The notes below the pieces were generated by a model, which saw nothing but the letters and a program-made list of their open reading frames with translations, was not told where the DNA came from and did no database searches. DNA of 64,000 bases. Source: Mycteria americana (taxonomy: Eukaryota > Chordata > Aves > Ciconiiformes > Ciconiidae). The translations under genes were made by a program, and so were the position numbers. The stretch spans positions 72,707,635 to 72,771,634 of the forward strand of contig NC_134365.1 of NCBI RefSeq assembly GCF_035582795.1. Direction: 5' to 3'. Positions 53,701 through 59,431 of this stretch are shown piece by piece. Numbering within the stretch: position 1 is the stretch's first letter; every line of letters begins with the position of its first letter.

Positions 53701-56450
53701 ACACTTTTTGGTGATTTAAAGCAACAGGTGAAGTTATCTTTAATATATTGGCAAAGAAACAAGGCACCTTTCTATGGTAACACTAGCATCGCTTCAGTCA
53801 TCAAATCATAGATTTATTCTAAATTAGATTATCGCTTACTGTACCTGTCCTTGCTTTTTGGATTTTCTTCATCATTTCACTCTGATTTTGGTGGGGGGAT
53901 GCCACTGGGGGACAGAGAAGCTGGAATTTTTAATTCACATACATACTTGGCGAAATAGGCACAGTAAATATCAAAATGAAAAGCACCAGGCGCAACTTCA
54001 CGGCAGCTGTTCCAAACTATGATTTCCAAAGGTTTCTAAATGGAAAAGGAAATGTGGCTCCCTGGTTGGACCTTTCTAGTAAAAGCCAGTTAAAAAGAGT
54101 GAGGGTGGGCGGTTTTTCTTTCCCCCGCAACCTGTGGCGGTGGCCGTTCATCCCCGCAGCACCGACTCTCCCCCTACACCAGAGAGCTTGGTGTCCCGTC
54201 TGTTGGTGCCTGCTGCCAGGGTAGCCCGATGTCGTGTCTGTCTGGCGCTTGCTGCACCACCCCTGCAGCTTGCAGTGCAGACAAAATCCCGCTGTGGTCC
54301 CGCAGGGGCAGCCGAGGCCAGCTAGGGCGTCTGCGAGAACCAACAATTTTGTGCCTCCTGCGTCCACCCGTGAAGTTCAGAACCGCCTTTCTGTTGCCAC
54401 TCAGCATGAGGAACGTCGCTGGGGCTGAGCCTTTATAAACTCTGTCCCTGTCTGAAGGACGTCTCCCATGGCTATTTCTGCTTCTTACAGTTGGAGGCAC
54501 AGAGAGGACGCAGCAGTCTGGCCCACAGAGATCCAGTCTAGACGGGGGTTGGTCTGACTTTTTTTTTCCTCAGCAGTGCCGTATATAGAGACTGCGTTCA
54601 GACTGCACAGCAAATCCAAGCAGGTTGCGTGGCAAACTCCTTTTAGGCAGTTTTAGGTTCGCTTTCCCGTTCTCCTGAAGTGTCAGTATGTCACTGCATT
54701 TGCTTTTTAAACTGCACGGAGACATTAAAATTTAAAGCATTTTTCCATTGCAACTAAAATAGCAAAAACATTTCCAGCCATACAAATTTTAGATTAAATG
54801 TACTTCTCTTAACAAAGCTTACCTTTCAGGCCTGAAACTAGCTGAGAGCATTCTTTCACGTTTTATCAACCCACATGCAGTTCACTCAGCAGTTTTTGAT
54901 TAATGCAGAGACTGAAACATAGGAATCTGTTCTGAATGCGGCTCATTCTTGCTAGCCTATCACTCCAGACTGTTTTTTTTAAATTCAAAAAATACACCAT
55001 TAACATTTCATAATTAACCTCAGTGTGTTCTCATAGTCTTAGGGCAATTTCAAGGATATTTTAAAAACTATAGGCCTTAGTAATTTTCTAAAGAGATGCT
55101 AAGCAAGCTGTCTCATTTAATTTGAGAAATATTAACAGCACTTCTTGAGTAACAGAAATATCCAAATTTAGTAAGTTCCACTTGCTAAATTGGGTCCAGT
55201 CTCAGAGATGTTCCATGTCTACAACTTCTTCTGAGTGGGCTGAACTTTCTGTCATGTTTAATATTTGATGATTCCATTTAAAAATGCAAGTATTTTCATA
55301 ATGGGGACATTTGGATGCAGTTAGCATCCAGAATCATGCATGAAGTTATTTGTATTGAAATAGTAAAATTTATACAGACCATTTTCAAAGGAAAATTATT
55401 CTCTCTCTTATGATGTGGGTTTGTTGGATCCACAACAGTTACGAAATTTTATGGAAGTCTCAGAAGAAAATTTGGTTTTGCTTTGGCTTGATCTTTTTTA
55501 ATTCTGGTATGTAGCACAAGACTTAATCACAAGTACCGTACTGAGAAAAACTTATAAGGTACTGTGCACTGATGTGATACACCTTTATGAGACATATCAA
55601 TGCAACATAAAGTTGCTTTAAGGCACTGCTAAGCAACATGTAACAAATACAATATACATAGGTTAAAAAAAATTTGACATCAAAACTGTTTTCCTGTTTT
55701 TTTCTGATTTTTGCAGAAGAGCAATACCATTTATCAAAGCATCTGCTATAGAAACATATTTAAAAATTATAATGATCTACACTTTTACAGAATTACCTGT
55801 CTTATGTTTTCATGCCTCTGTCCATGATGAGTACCCTCTATCTGAATTTCTCCTCTAGAAAATCAACCGTATTTTCATTCCCTGGTGAACTTCATGAAGG
55901 ATCTGATATTTCTTCACATTTGGGTTCAAAACTCTGCTTAAGTTAGAGTTTCAATTTTCACGGTGAAAATTATGTATACCTATTTTTTTCTCAAGCATTG
56001 CGCAACATAGGTTTAAAATTTATTTACAAATGCTTGGTAATCAGATTTCACAGGCCTAAGCTGACAGAATCTCTTTTACATAAACTACCTAAGGTCAAAT
56101 ATATTTCTGAGGTAAATTCACTAAGTTGAGTGAATTTGGCTCATGGTTAGTAGTTTATAATTCTGGAGGGCAGTTTAAAGCAATTATTACAAAACTGTAA
56201 TCATCATCCTGAATGCTGTATTGAAGTAAGTGTTTTGCCTGTCAAATAGATTCACAAATTTGTATGTCTTTTTCTGTTTCACTATATGTTATTTCAGGTT
56301 GTGTATGACAAAGTCACAGAGCTCAAAGGCCGTATACTGAAGCTTGTTGTGAAAAGCAAAGGAACATTTGTGGGAGCTGTTAACATTGAACTGAGCAGTG
56401 TCCAGTTAAATGAAGAAAAGTGGTATCCACTGGGAAACAGTGTAATTTAA
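2655..56450 (+). CDS. PIK3C2G: PIK3C2G, 3' part (eight exons spliced): class II PI3-kinase gamma C-terminus
   Basis: The protein belongs to the class II PI 3-kinases, which phosphorylate the 3-position of PtdIns and PtdIns4P on endosomal and other membranes; mammalian PIK3C2G is mainly a liver enzyme. Eight exons (listed separately) total 984 bases, giving 327 residues plus stop, with every GT/AG junction keeping one frame. In order they encode the terminal kinase-domain helices (residues 1 to about 60 of this fragment), a PX domain (about 87 to 200) and a C2 domain (about 210 to 327). Diagnostic stretches recalled from the mammalian protein are [40 protein letters not shown] and the C-terminus EKWYPLGN. 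The catalytic and activation loops are outside the window. The gamma paralogue is favoured over alpha or beta because its C2 domain is short and ends at the same place as mammalian gamma. The product and gene call are confident; orthology rests on recalled similarity and on PLCZ1 being the neighbour. Confidence 0.95.
2828..2845 (+). repeat. Poly-A run of 18 bases
   Basis: A simple A run shortly after the first visible PIK3C2G exon. No retroposed gene was recognised upstream of it. Confidence 0.85.
3215..3340 (+). mobile_element. MIR-like SINE fragment
   Basis: The segment ttgaccttctgtgttgcttc, aggcaagttacttcgccttt, then tagtttctccatctgcaaaa and tggtactgattc follows the MIR core (gaccttgggcaagtcacttaacct...cagtttcctcatctgtaaaa). 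An ancient amniote SINE. Confidence 0.55.
4580..5060 (+). repeat. Degenerate GGGTTA-rich repeat zone
   Basis: Repeated motifs include aaggttatggttagggttaa (about 4610), ttgagggttaaggtgaagga (about 4733), ttgtattaggattaggatgt (about 4897) and cttgttagggttgatcttaa (about 4984). Two longer blocks align: gggacttcagagtgggaatt near 4760 and aggccttcacagtggaaatg near 5010, about 250 bases apart. It looks like a decayed long-unit tandem repeat. The 145-codon + strand frame at 4508-4945 and the 86-codon reverse frame at 4526-4786 are products of this repeat rather than genes. Confidence 0.5.
6791..6863 (+). repeat. 73-bp duplicated segment, copy 1
   Basis: About 95 percent identical to 10019-10091 over 73 bases (four substitutions counted by eye) with no gap. 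The core is ggagttgatttcaattgatt followed by gcagtatgcaat. The flanks of the two copies do not match. Both are in the same PIK3C2G intron, 3.2 kb apart, in the same orientation. Confidence 0.85.
10019..10091 (+). repeat. 73-bp duplicated segment, copy 2
   Basis: Partner of 6791-6863. Differences are a single A/T, two T/C and one G/A change. The sequence after the copies diverges at once (gatgcac in copy 1, atttaat in copy 2). Confidence 0.85.
11190..11382 (+). CDS. PIK3C2G: PIK3C2G coding exon b: kinase end and start of PX domain
   Basis: The acceptor tgttcttcag is followed by G AAA ATA AAG, where the first G completes the split Arg codon. The exon is 193 bases, 65 codons with the two carried bases, and ends TCT GAC TCC before gtatgt. 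It encodes [20 protein letters not shown], the final kinase-domain helices, then a variable linker ([16 protein letters not shown]). It closes with [16 protein letters not shown], the first strand of the PX domain. The linker is the least conserved part relative to the mammalian protein as I recall it. Confidence 0.94.
11383..11948 (+). other. PIK3C2G intron between exons b and c
   Basis: A short intron (566 bases) with a strong polypyrimidine tract before the acceptor (tttctcttttctgcctctcc). Nothing else is seen in it. Confidence 0.85.
11949..12070 (+). CDS. PIK3C2G: PIK3C2G coding exon c: PX domain core
   Basis: The acceptor ccccaatacag is followed by CTA TAT CTA GTC CAG. The exon is 122 bases: forty codons plus GA, with donor gtaagg. 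It encodes [10 protein letters not shown], then [18 protein letters not shown] and PSHALP. The [12 protein letters not shown] segment corresponds to the PX motif R-[RK]-[YF]-x-[ED]-F-x-x-L. The usual first Arg, which contacts the 3-phosphate in typical PX domains, is Lys here, as I recall it also is in mammalian PIK3C2G. The exon is too short for a long-ORF scan and was found by matching the protein. Confidence 0.93.
12460..12810 (-). mobile_element. CR1-like LINE fragment (ancient)
   Basis: The segment matches by eye the diverged 3' part of bird/reptile CR1 in reverse orientation: cacactaggtcagaacag ... cagtttcctgggacagcaag, tcccacagttta and tcttatgtaaaacagctt. It is highly diverged with no intact reading frame. 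The overlapping reverse-strand open frame is an accident of this sequence. Confidence 0.65.
13832..13950 (-). mobile_element. CR1-like LINE 3' fragment
   Basis: The order of tgccataccatatcagacca, ttggtctgtctg, gtccagctctggccgacgcc and agatgcttcaaaggaagg follows the known CR1 3' sequence in reverse. It is probably a second piece of the same kind of element as at 12460, or another insertion. Confidence 0.65.
14940..15050 (+). repeat. Ancient interspersed repeat fragment
   Basis: The segment gaggcaagaatcgcctctta, ctattcatttgtacagcgcc and tgagccctgatctttcagtg is close to a widespread bird/turtle repeat (gactgcctcttactatgtgtttgtacagcgcc-like). I cannot name the family. Confidence 0.4.
16784..16892 (+). 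CDS. PIK3C2G: PIK3C2G coding exon d: PX domain, proline-rich loop and helix
   Basis: The acceptor ttcttcttttgcag precedes G TTT CCC CAC. The GA carried from the previous exon plus G gives Glu. The exon is 109 bases (37 codons with the carried bases) and ends in phase 0 before gtgagc. It encodes [20 protein letters not shown] and [17 protein letters not shown]. The [14 protein letters not shown] segment is the conserved PX helix (R-x-x-L-x-x-Y-L-x-x-L-L) that follows the membrane-facing loop. Confidence 0.93.
20496..20500. repeat. Target-site duplication of LTR A, left copy
   Basis: The sequence caaac is repeated exactly at 21032-21036, on the other side of LTR A. Confidence 0.85.
20501..21031 (+). 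mobile_element. Solo LTR A, ERVL-like endogenous retrovirus, sense
   Basis: The 531-bp element starts TGTCCTG and ends CGGCA, so it has TG...CA termini. It is flanked by a perfect 5-bp duplication, caaac at 20496-20500 and 21032-21036. A 5-bp duplication fits ERVL-type integrases. It has a TATA-like box (tatataaa near 20713-20720) and shares blocks with the other LTRs here (tttggattt, tcaaggacttttcagcttcc, attaaactgtttttatctca, gttgccggctggggctaaa). Compared with LTR C, about 35 bases just after the 5' terminus are missing and the middle section differs. No internal retroviral genes are present. Confidence 0.9.
21697..22304 (-). mobile_element. Solo LTR B, same ERVL-like family, antisense
   Basis: On the + strand the 608-bp element reads TGTCGTGGTTTAAGCCCAGC ... 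GAAACCAGGACA, the reverse complement of the family. The 5-bp duplication ggtac is perfect at 21692-21696 and 22305-22309. It contains an AAT-rich microsatellite (about 21841-21890) and a GA run (about 21909-21922) that sit inside the LTR and are partly shared with LTR C. It is a solo LTR with no internal region. Confidence 0.92.
23960..24080 (+). repeat. Ancient sauropsid repeat with CCCATTGA module
   Basis: The sequence reads gcgtgcttaactctaaggac, atgcttgagtcccattgact and gaagtcccattgatttggga, then cagcatgtgctttggtggtc. Repeated tgcttaa and cccattga blocks in this order are typical of an old bird/reptile repeat. Family name not certain. Confidence 0.4.
26407..26482 (+). CDS. PIK3C2G: PIK3C2G coding exon e: end of PX domain
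   Basis: A 76-base exon between acceptor ttttctttcag and donor gtatgt. It encodes [11 protein letters not shown] (the last PX helix, matching the LSFFL of the mammalian protein) followed by a serine-rich linker, [14 protein letters not shown]. It ends one base into a Gly codon, and the following exon supplies GT, so phase 1 matches on both sides. It is the shortest exon in the window and was found by homology. Confidence 0.91.
28221..28260 (+). repeat. CAAA/CCAA microsatellite
   Basis: A short tract of aacaaacaaaa and ccaaccaaacaaacaaacaa repeats. Confidence 0.8.
31815..31925 (-). mobile_element. MIR-like SINE fragment, reverse
   Basis: The segment ctggctaagtgattagtcaa, agttcataaaggagaataac, then accgcacctcggtcttctaa and gtcccagcttagtg matches the reverse-strand MIR pattern (taagtgacttgcccaaggtc...cccaggtctcctgagtcc). 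Confidence 0.5.
33927..34021 (+). CDS. PIK3C2G: PIK3C2G coding exon f: first strands of the C2 domain
   Basis: The acceptor ggcctttttttag is followed by GT CCT CAG, completing the split Gly codon. The exon is 95 bases (32 codons with the carried base), with donor gtgagt at a phase-0 boundary. It encodes [20 protein letters not shown] and [12 protein letters not shown]. The [20 protein letters not shown] pattern is the first pair of C2-domain beta strands. The frame stays open upstream into the intron by chance. Confidence 0.94.
34898..35483 (+). mobile_element. Solo LTR C, same ERVL-like family, sense
   Basis: The 586-bp element starts TGTCCTGGTTTCAGCTGGGA and ends CTAAACCATGACA. The flanks aggcc (34893-34897) and gggcc (35484-35488) are a 5-bp duplication with one mismatch. 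It has a TATA-like box in cagtatataaactgg near 35138, a TTA microsatellite at about 35297-35335, and attaaactgttcttatctca before the 3' end. It looks like the most complete copy in the window. Confidence 0.92.
36302..36335 (+). repeat. TTCC/CATC short tandem repeat
   Basis: The tract ttccttccttccatccggcc is followed by atccatccatcgtcatc. Confidence 0.75.
37381..37450 (+). mobile_element. CR1-like LINE 3' fragment
   Basis: The segment gattttacgactggaaagga, ccattaatctaatctaacct and cgtgtaaagcacaagc resembles the CR1 3' module (agaagggaccattgtgatca...). It is short and diverged; orientation is tentative. Confidence 0.55.
42150..42215 (+). mobile_element. Possible CR1-like fragment
   Basis: The segment ttctatagaaataaaggctt followed by ggaagggaacccttatgacc is similar to the CR1 tail (catagaaataggactggaag...). 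It is too short to be sure. Confidence 0.3.
44986..45007 (+). repeat. Poly-T run of 22 bases
   Basis: A simple T run inside the longest PIK3C2G intron. It is followed by aatttggggccggtagctga, which is not recognised as a SINE. Confidence 0.85.
46880..46965 (+). repeat. Possible ancient repeat tail
   Basis: The segment gaaaggactagtttgcccga, aagcttggggtttttgcctg and gttgtcttaataaaacaatt resembles a vertebrate repeat end containing a gcccgaaagcttg module and a polyadenylation-like AATAAA. Family not certain. Confidence 0.3.
50394..50519 (+). CDS. PIK3C2G: PIK3C2G coding exon g: C2 domain loop 1 and strands
   Basis: The acceptor tgtttttcag leads into CGC CTC CCA GAT GGC. The exon is exactly 42 codons and phase 0 at both ends, with donor gtgagt. 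It encodes [20 protein letters not shown], then [20 protein letters not shown] and EI. The DPTYNE stretch is the usual C2 motif before strand 5, and [10 protein letters not shown] is the basic polybasic strand. The intron before it (34022-50393) is the longest one fully contained in the window. Confidence 0.95.
51155..51310 (-). mobile_element. Ancient SINE-like fragment (probably MIR-related)
   Basis: The segment agatctcaaagcaatttaca, then cctgtttcatagataagata, taagttagtcagctgagact and cgcctagtttcccagtcctg resembles the amniote repeat module with gatctcaaagcactttacaa and a gagggaaactgaggc-type stretch. Family not certain. Confidence 0.35.
53228..53345 (+). mobile_element. MIR-like SINE fragment
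   Basis: The order of ggagccaggaatacttgaat, tccagccctaactgtcccac, tgatttgctgcatggcc and ctgtataaatgggaagcaag follows the MIR consensus: gagtcaggagacctgggttc, a tccagct module, then the ctgtaaaatgggg module. Confidence 0.6.
53536..53587 (+). repeat. 26-bp tandem duplication
   Basis: The 26-base unit beginning accctgcactgtaaggtctg occurs twice head to tail, with one C/T difference near the end of the unit. Confidence 0.9.
54110..54440. other. CpG-dense patch in the last PIK3C2G intron
   Basis: By eye about 20 CpG pairs occur in roughly 330 bases, in an otherwise AT-rich intron. Open frames appear in several reading frames because GC-rich DNA has few stop codons; none resembles a known protein. 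It may be a small CpG island, an alternative promoter or an old GC-rich insertion. Confidence 0.45.
56298..56450 (+). CDS. PIK3C2G: PIK3C2G terminal coding exon h: end of C2 domain and stop
   Basis: The acceptor tatgttatttcag is followed by GTT GTG TAT GAC. Fifty codons then reach TAA at 56448-56450. It encodes [40 protein letters not shown] and [10 protein letters not shown]. The C-terminal KWYPLGN motif matches mammalian PIK3C2G. The turn between LKLVVKS and FVGAVNI is only KGT, so the third C2 loop, which carries calcium-binding aspartates in canonical C2 domains, is nearly absent. Confidence 0.95.
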   Translation, partial: VVYDKVTELKGRILKLVVKSKGTFVGAVNIELSSVQLNEEKWYPLGNSVI

Positions 56451-56698
56451 ATGTTGTCTAAGATAATTCAATTATTTATCCACTAATGTTTCTTTATCCC
56501 ATTTCCCACAGTACATTTTGTCTCAGTTGCCCTTGAGAATATGCAGTCATCCACTGATCACATACTTTAACATTTCTAATCATAAGGCTATTGTCTTAAA
56601 ATTGCTACCGTCTTCCTGCAACTGATTCCTGTCACTGTGAATTTAAGAAATCACATGCTAAGAACTGGTAGCAGCACACAGGAAATTCTTATGACAGC

Positions 56699-56704
56699 AA
56701 TAAA
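56699..56704 (+). promoter_or_regulatory. AATAAA poly(A) signal, proximal candidate for PIK3C2G
   Basis: A canonical AATAAA hexamer lies about 250 bases after the stop. It is followed within 10-20 bases by a T/G-rich tract (tttttggtttgtttgt), as expected of a cleavage downstream element. Confidence 0.55.
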
Positions 56705-57180
56705 GATTTTTGGTTTGTTTGTATTAAATAGTGCTGTAAAAATACTAAATTCTGTACACATCGAAGTGTGGGGCCTAATTCTTTGCCCATTAATTCCACT
56801 GACTCTGTTGAAACAATGCTGATAATGGTGTAATTTATCAGCATCTGCTATGACCCCACTGCATATGATGATTTCACCAGAGAACCATGGGATGGTTCCC
56901 TGGGTGCCAATACATTTCAGATGTCTAGCAAATTTCGTGTTAAATCTTATACAATCAATACGTTCTTTTTTAAAAAAAAAGAACTTAAAAGCTTTGCACT
57001 TTACACATTTTGTGCAGTATATGGTGGTGTGCTTTTAACTTTTGATATAATACAACATTCAATCCAGGGTATTCATTTGTCAATAAGATATGTCATGGTT
57101 TCTTTTATTCTGACATCGAACAAGCAGATATAACTGGTCATTTGTGAGAAGAAAGGAGGAGGGAGAAGCTAATATTCACA

Positions 57181-57190
57181 AATAAATAAA
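57181..57190 (+). promoter_or_regulatory. Overlapping AATAAATAAA poly(A) signals, distal candidate for PIK3C2G
   Basis: Two overlapping AATAAA hexamers lie about 730 bases after the stop, followed by a GT-rich stretch (tgattgtgagctttcagtg). It is either the main or an alternative end of the PIK3C2G message. Confidence 0.5.
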
Positions 57191-57210
57191 ACATACTGAT
57201 TGTGAGCTTT

Positions 57211-59280
57211 CAGTGTGGTATTTATTTAAGATCATGCTATAAGGAATCTTTGTTCACTAGTCTTACCTCATTGCATTCTTATGCTGCATAAGGGAATCAA
57301 GTCAATACATGCATTGACCTCAGGGCTATAAAATGTATATATACATATTAAACAATGAACGTGAGTGGTTCCTTTGAGCTCACTGAGGCTAATTACGGGC
57401 CCTGTTCTTCAAAGCATTTTTACCTAAATTGAGGAAGCACTTAAGCACATCTTTAAACATTTAGCATGTGAGCAGCCGTTAATGAACAGTCCATTATTGC
57501 CAGCCTCTTACACACACATAGCTGACCATGTATATATACCTTTCCAGGACCAAGGGCACGTTTTTAAGGCACAGGAGACATGTTGATTTGTGACCTGATA
57601 TGCTGTAAAATTTTAAGTTACCATATAGCGAGTAGGTCTGACATTTGTCCTACCAGGTGGAAAAATGGTCAACAGAGGGATAATAATGCCAGAAGCTGAA
57701 GATAATTGCCGCCTTCTCTCAAAGGACACTCACAAATCAGTCTTCAGAAGGTAATGTTGTATAAAGCTCCTGAAGTGGGACTAGGAGTGTTATTTAGGAA
57801 ACTAAATAAGCTGGAGTTTTTCTCAGCATCAAACCAATTGACTATGTCACTTGGTCAGTTTTTATCTGAGAATAGATACACCAGATTGCCTGGGGAAATT
57901 AAACTCCTCCTCAGTAAGGGGAGGTGGAGGGAAGTCTGCTTGAATATTAATATTATTAGTATCCTTCGGAGCTGAAAAAAGCTGTAAAATATTTACCACA
58001 TGATCACTACAAAGATCAGTAAGTCTGATTTTATATTATAGGCTCTGCTGGGTAAAGAATCAAGTGACTTGTCACTCAAGCACAGAAAACACATTGAGGC
58101 CAGCTTACAATGTTATCAAATTACCTGACCTTACAGTTCAATATTGATTTTAGATTCTTCTTTGTCTACTGCCTTGGTTTCCTTATTATAACTATAATGC
58201 AATTTTCTAATAGTGTTATTTCCTATGACATTTTCTAATCATTGTTTACCACATGCCCTGATTTTCCATCTTAGAGCAACATTAAATAAAATAGCATTAA
58301 AATGGCATTAAATAAAAAGAGCATTAAAATATAATATTATCAGAACTGTCTACAAACATAAGCAATACTTTTTGGTATTAAAGAAAGAAACCTATCAATA
58401 TAACATCCTTTTTAAAAAAAATAAAGCCATGTTTGAGTAACAAATCTGCAATTAACTGGGTAGATACAGTCCTGTGGAAGCTCAACAATACTTCAGTTTT
58501 GTAAGATGGGAAAATTGTGTCTTATGGGCAAGATTTACACTGATAGCTATGTCAGGCAAGAAGTTCTCCTCAGAGATCTTAAATCACACAATCAACCTTT
58601 GCCTTTTCTAAAATTTTTCTAGTCTACCTCAGAGCATTGTGCTTCCTGAGTTCACAGTAAGATGTATCCTGAGCTCCCTGCTGCTATGAGGAACATAGCC
58701 CGTTACAAATTAGTCCGTGAATTATTTGTCTTTCTTTAGCAGCAGGAGGTTCAAGACTAAGCTGAGAAATGGTACCGATATTAGCATCTGAGTTTTTATC
58801 ATTTTAAGAGCTGTTTTTTTTCTCAAAACTATTTTTCCAGGTAGCAAAATTACAGTGGACATTAAAGAGGTATAGCCCAATCAGAAGCTGCTGTTATTAT
58901 AAATTTAAAGGGTACATTGTATGTGTAATTTTTCCTGTTTCCTTGGAAAGATGCAATGGTAAGAATTTTTGTTCAATACCAATAAAAATGTCAATGTAGC
59001 ATTCTTATAAGTTTACAGTCTCAGATCATAGATATTAGAATATTATTCTCACTCAGTAATTAATCATAATTTTGAAATTAGCTGCAAATGAAATTATTAA
59101 CTGAATTTAAAAAACGTCCAAAAAATTTCAGTTCTTATGAATTAGTTCTAAAGAATGGTAGGGCCAACGTGAGTAACCACTACTTATTCAGGCTACCATT
59201 TACTCACACAAGAAGTCCCATGAGATTAATAAAATCATTGAGAACGTGCCACTCTGGAAATCAGACCACTGAGTTGTTGC
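57211..59280. other. Intergenic gap between the convergent genes PIK3C2G and PLCZ1
   Basis: AT-rich sequence with no recognisable gene. The stretch 57395-57500 (gcacttaagcacat...ttagcatgtgagcag) resembles an ancient sauropsid interspersed repeat. Open frames here (for example 57706-57975) are short and match nothing I recognise. Confidence 0.6.
57395..57500 (+). repeat. Ancient sauropsid repeat, related module
   Basis: It reads tacgggccctgttcttcaaa, gcacttaagcacatctttaa and acatttagcatgtgagcagc, resembling the same tgcttaa-rich repeat type as 23960-24080. Diverged. Confidence 0.35.
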
Positions 59281-59297
59281 AAGCCTAGTGATGTTGC

Positions 59298-59303
59298 TTT
59301 ATT
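59298..59303 (-). promoter_or_regulatory. AATAAA poly(A) signal for PLCZ1
   Basis: The reverse strand reads AATAAA 46 bases after the PLCZ1 stop codon, implying a very short 3' untranslated region. No competing hexamer lies between it and the stop. Confidence 0.55.
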
Positions 59304-59348
59304 GAGCAGGGTGTGATCCTCCAGAACAACTGCTACTGCAGAGCATCA

Positions 59349-59431
59349 TTAATAGTACCAGACATGAACAAACAGTGCTGCAGGTTCGAGATTGGCACCA
59401 TCTTTGGACAACAGGGGAACGTTACGGTAAC
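59349..59431 (-). CDS. PLCZ1: PLCZ1 terminal coding exon
   Basis: The - strand acceptor is attatatttacag (AG at 59433-59432). GT TAC CGT then completes the Gly codon left by the upstream exon. Twenty-eight codons including the split Gly lead to TAA at 59351-59349. It encodes [20 protein letters not shown] and FVHVWYY. Mammalian PLCZ1 ends with the same GYR..PL...G..LEPA.LFV.VWY pattern. The exon is too short for an ORF scan; it was found by scanning the reverse strand for that pattern and confirmed by splice phase. Confidence 0.92.

Larger units (their letters stand above)
50520..56297 (+). other. PIK3C2G last intron
   Basis: A 5.8-kb intron with an ancient repeat near 51155-51310, a MIR-like fragment (53228-53345), a 26-bp tandem duplication (53536-53587) and GC-rich patches at about 52890-53140 and 54110-54440. 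The remainder is AT-rich and featureless. Confidence 0.8.
56451..57210 (+). other. PIK3C2G: PIK3C2G 3' untranslated region (extent inferred)
   Basis: AT-rich sequence after the stop codon, without long coding potential. It holds two candidate polyadenylation sites, listed separately. The segment around 56770-56880 resembles ancient sauropsid repeat debris (cctaattctttgcccatt...). The true 3' end cannot be fixed without transcripts. Confidence 0.6.

Noticed and set aside
54017..54500. Overlapping open frames of 116 and 108 codons in the CpG-rich patch
   Set aside because: GC-rich composition keeps several frames open on both strands, and none has protein-like features.
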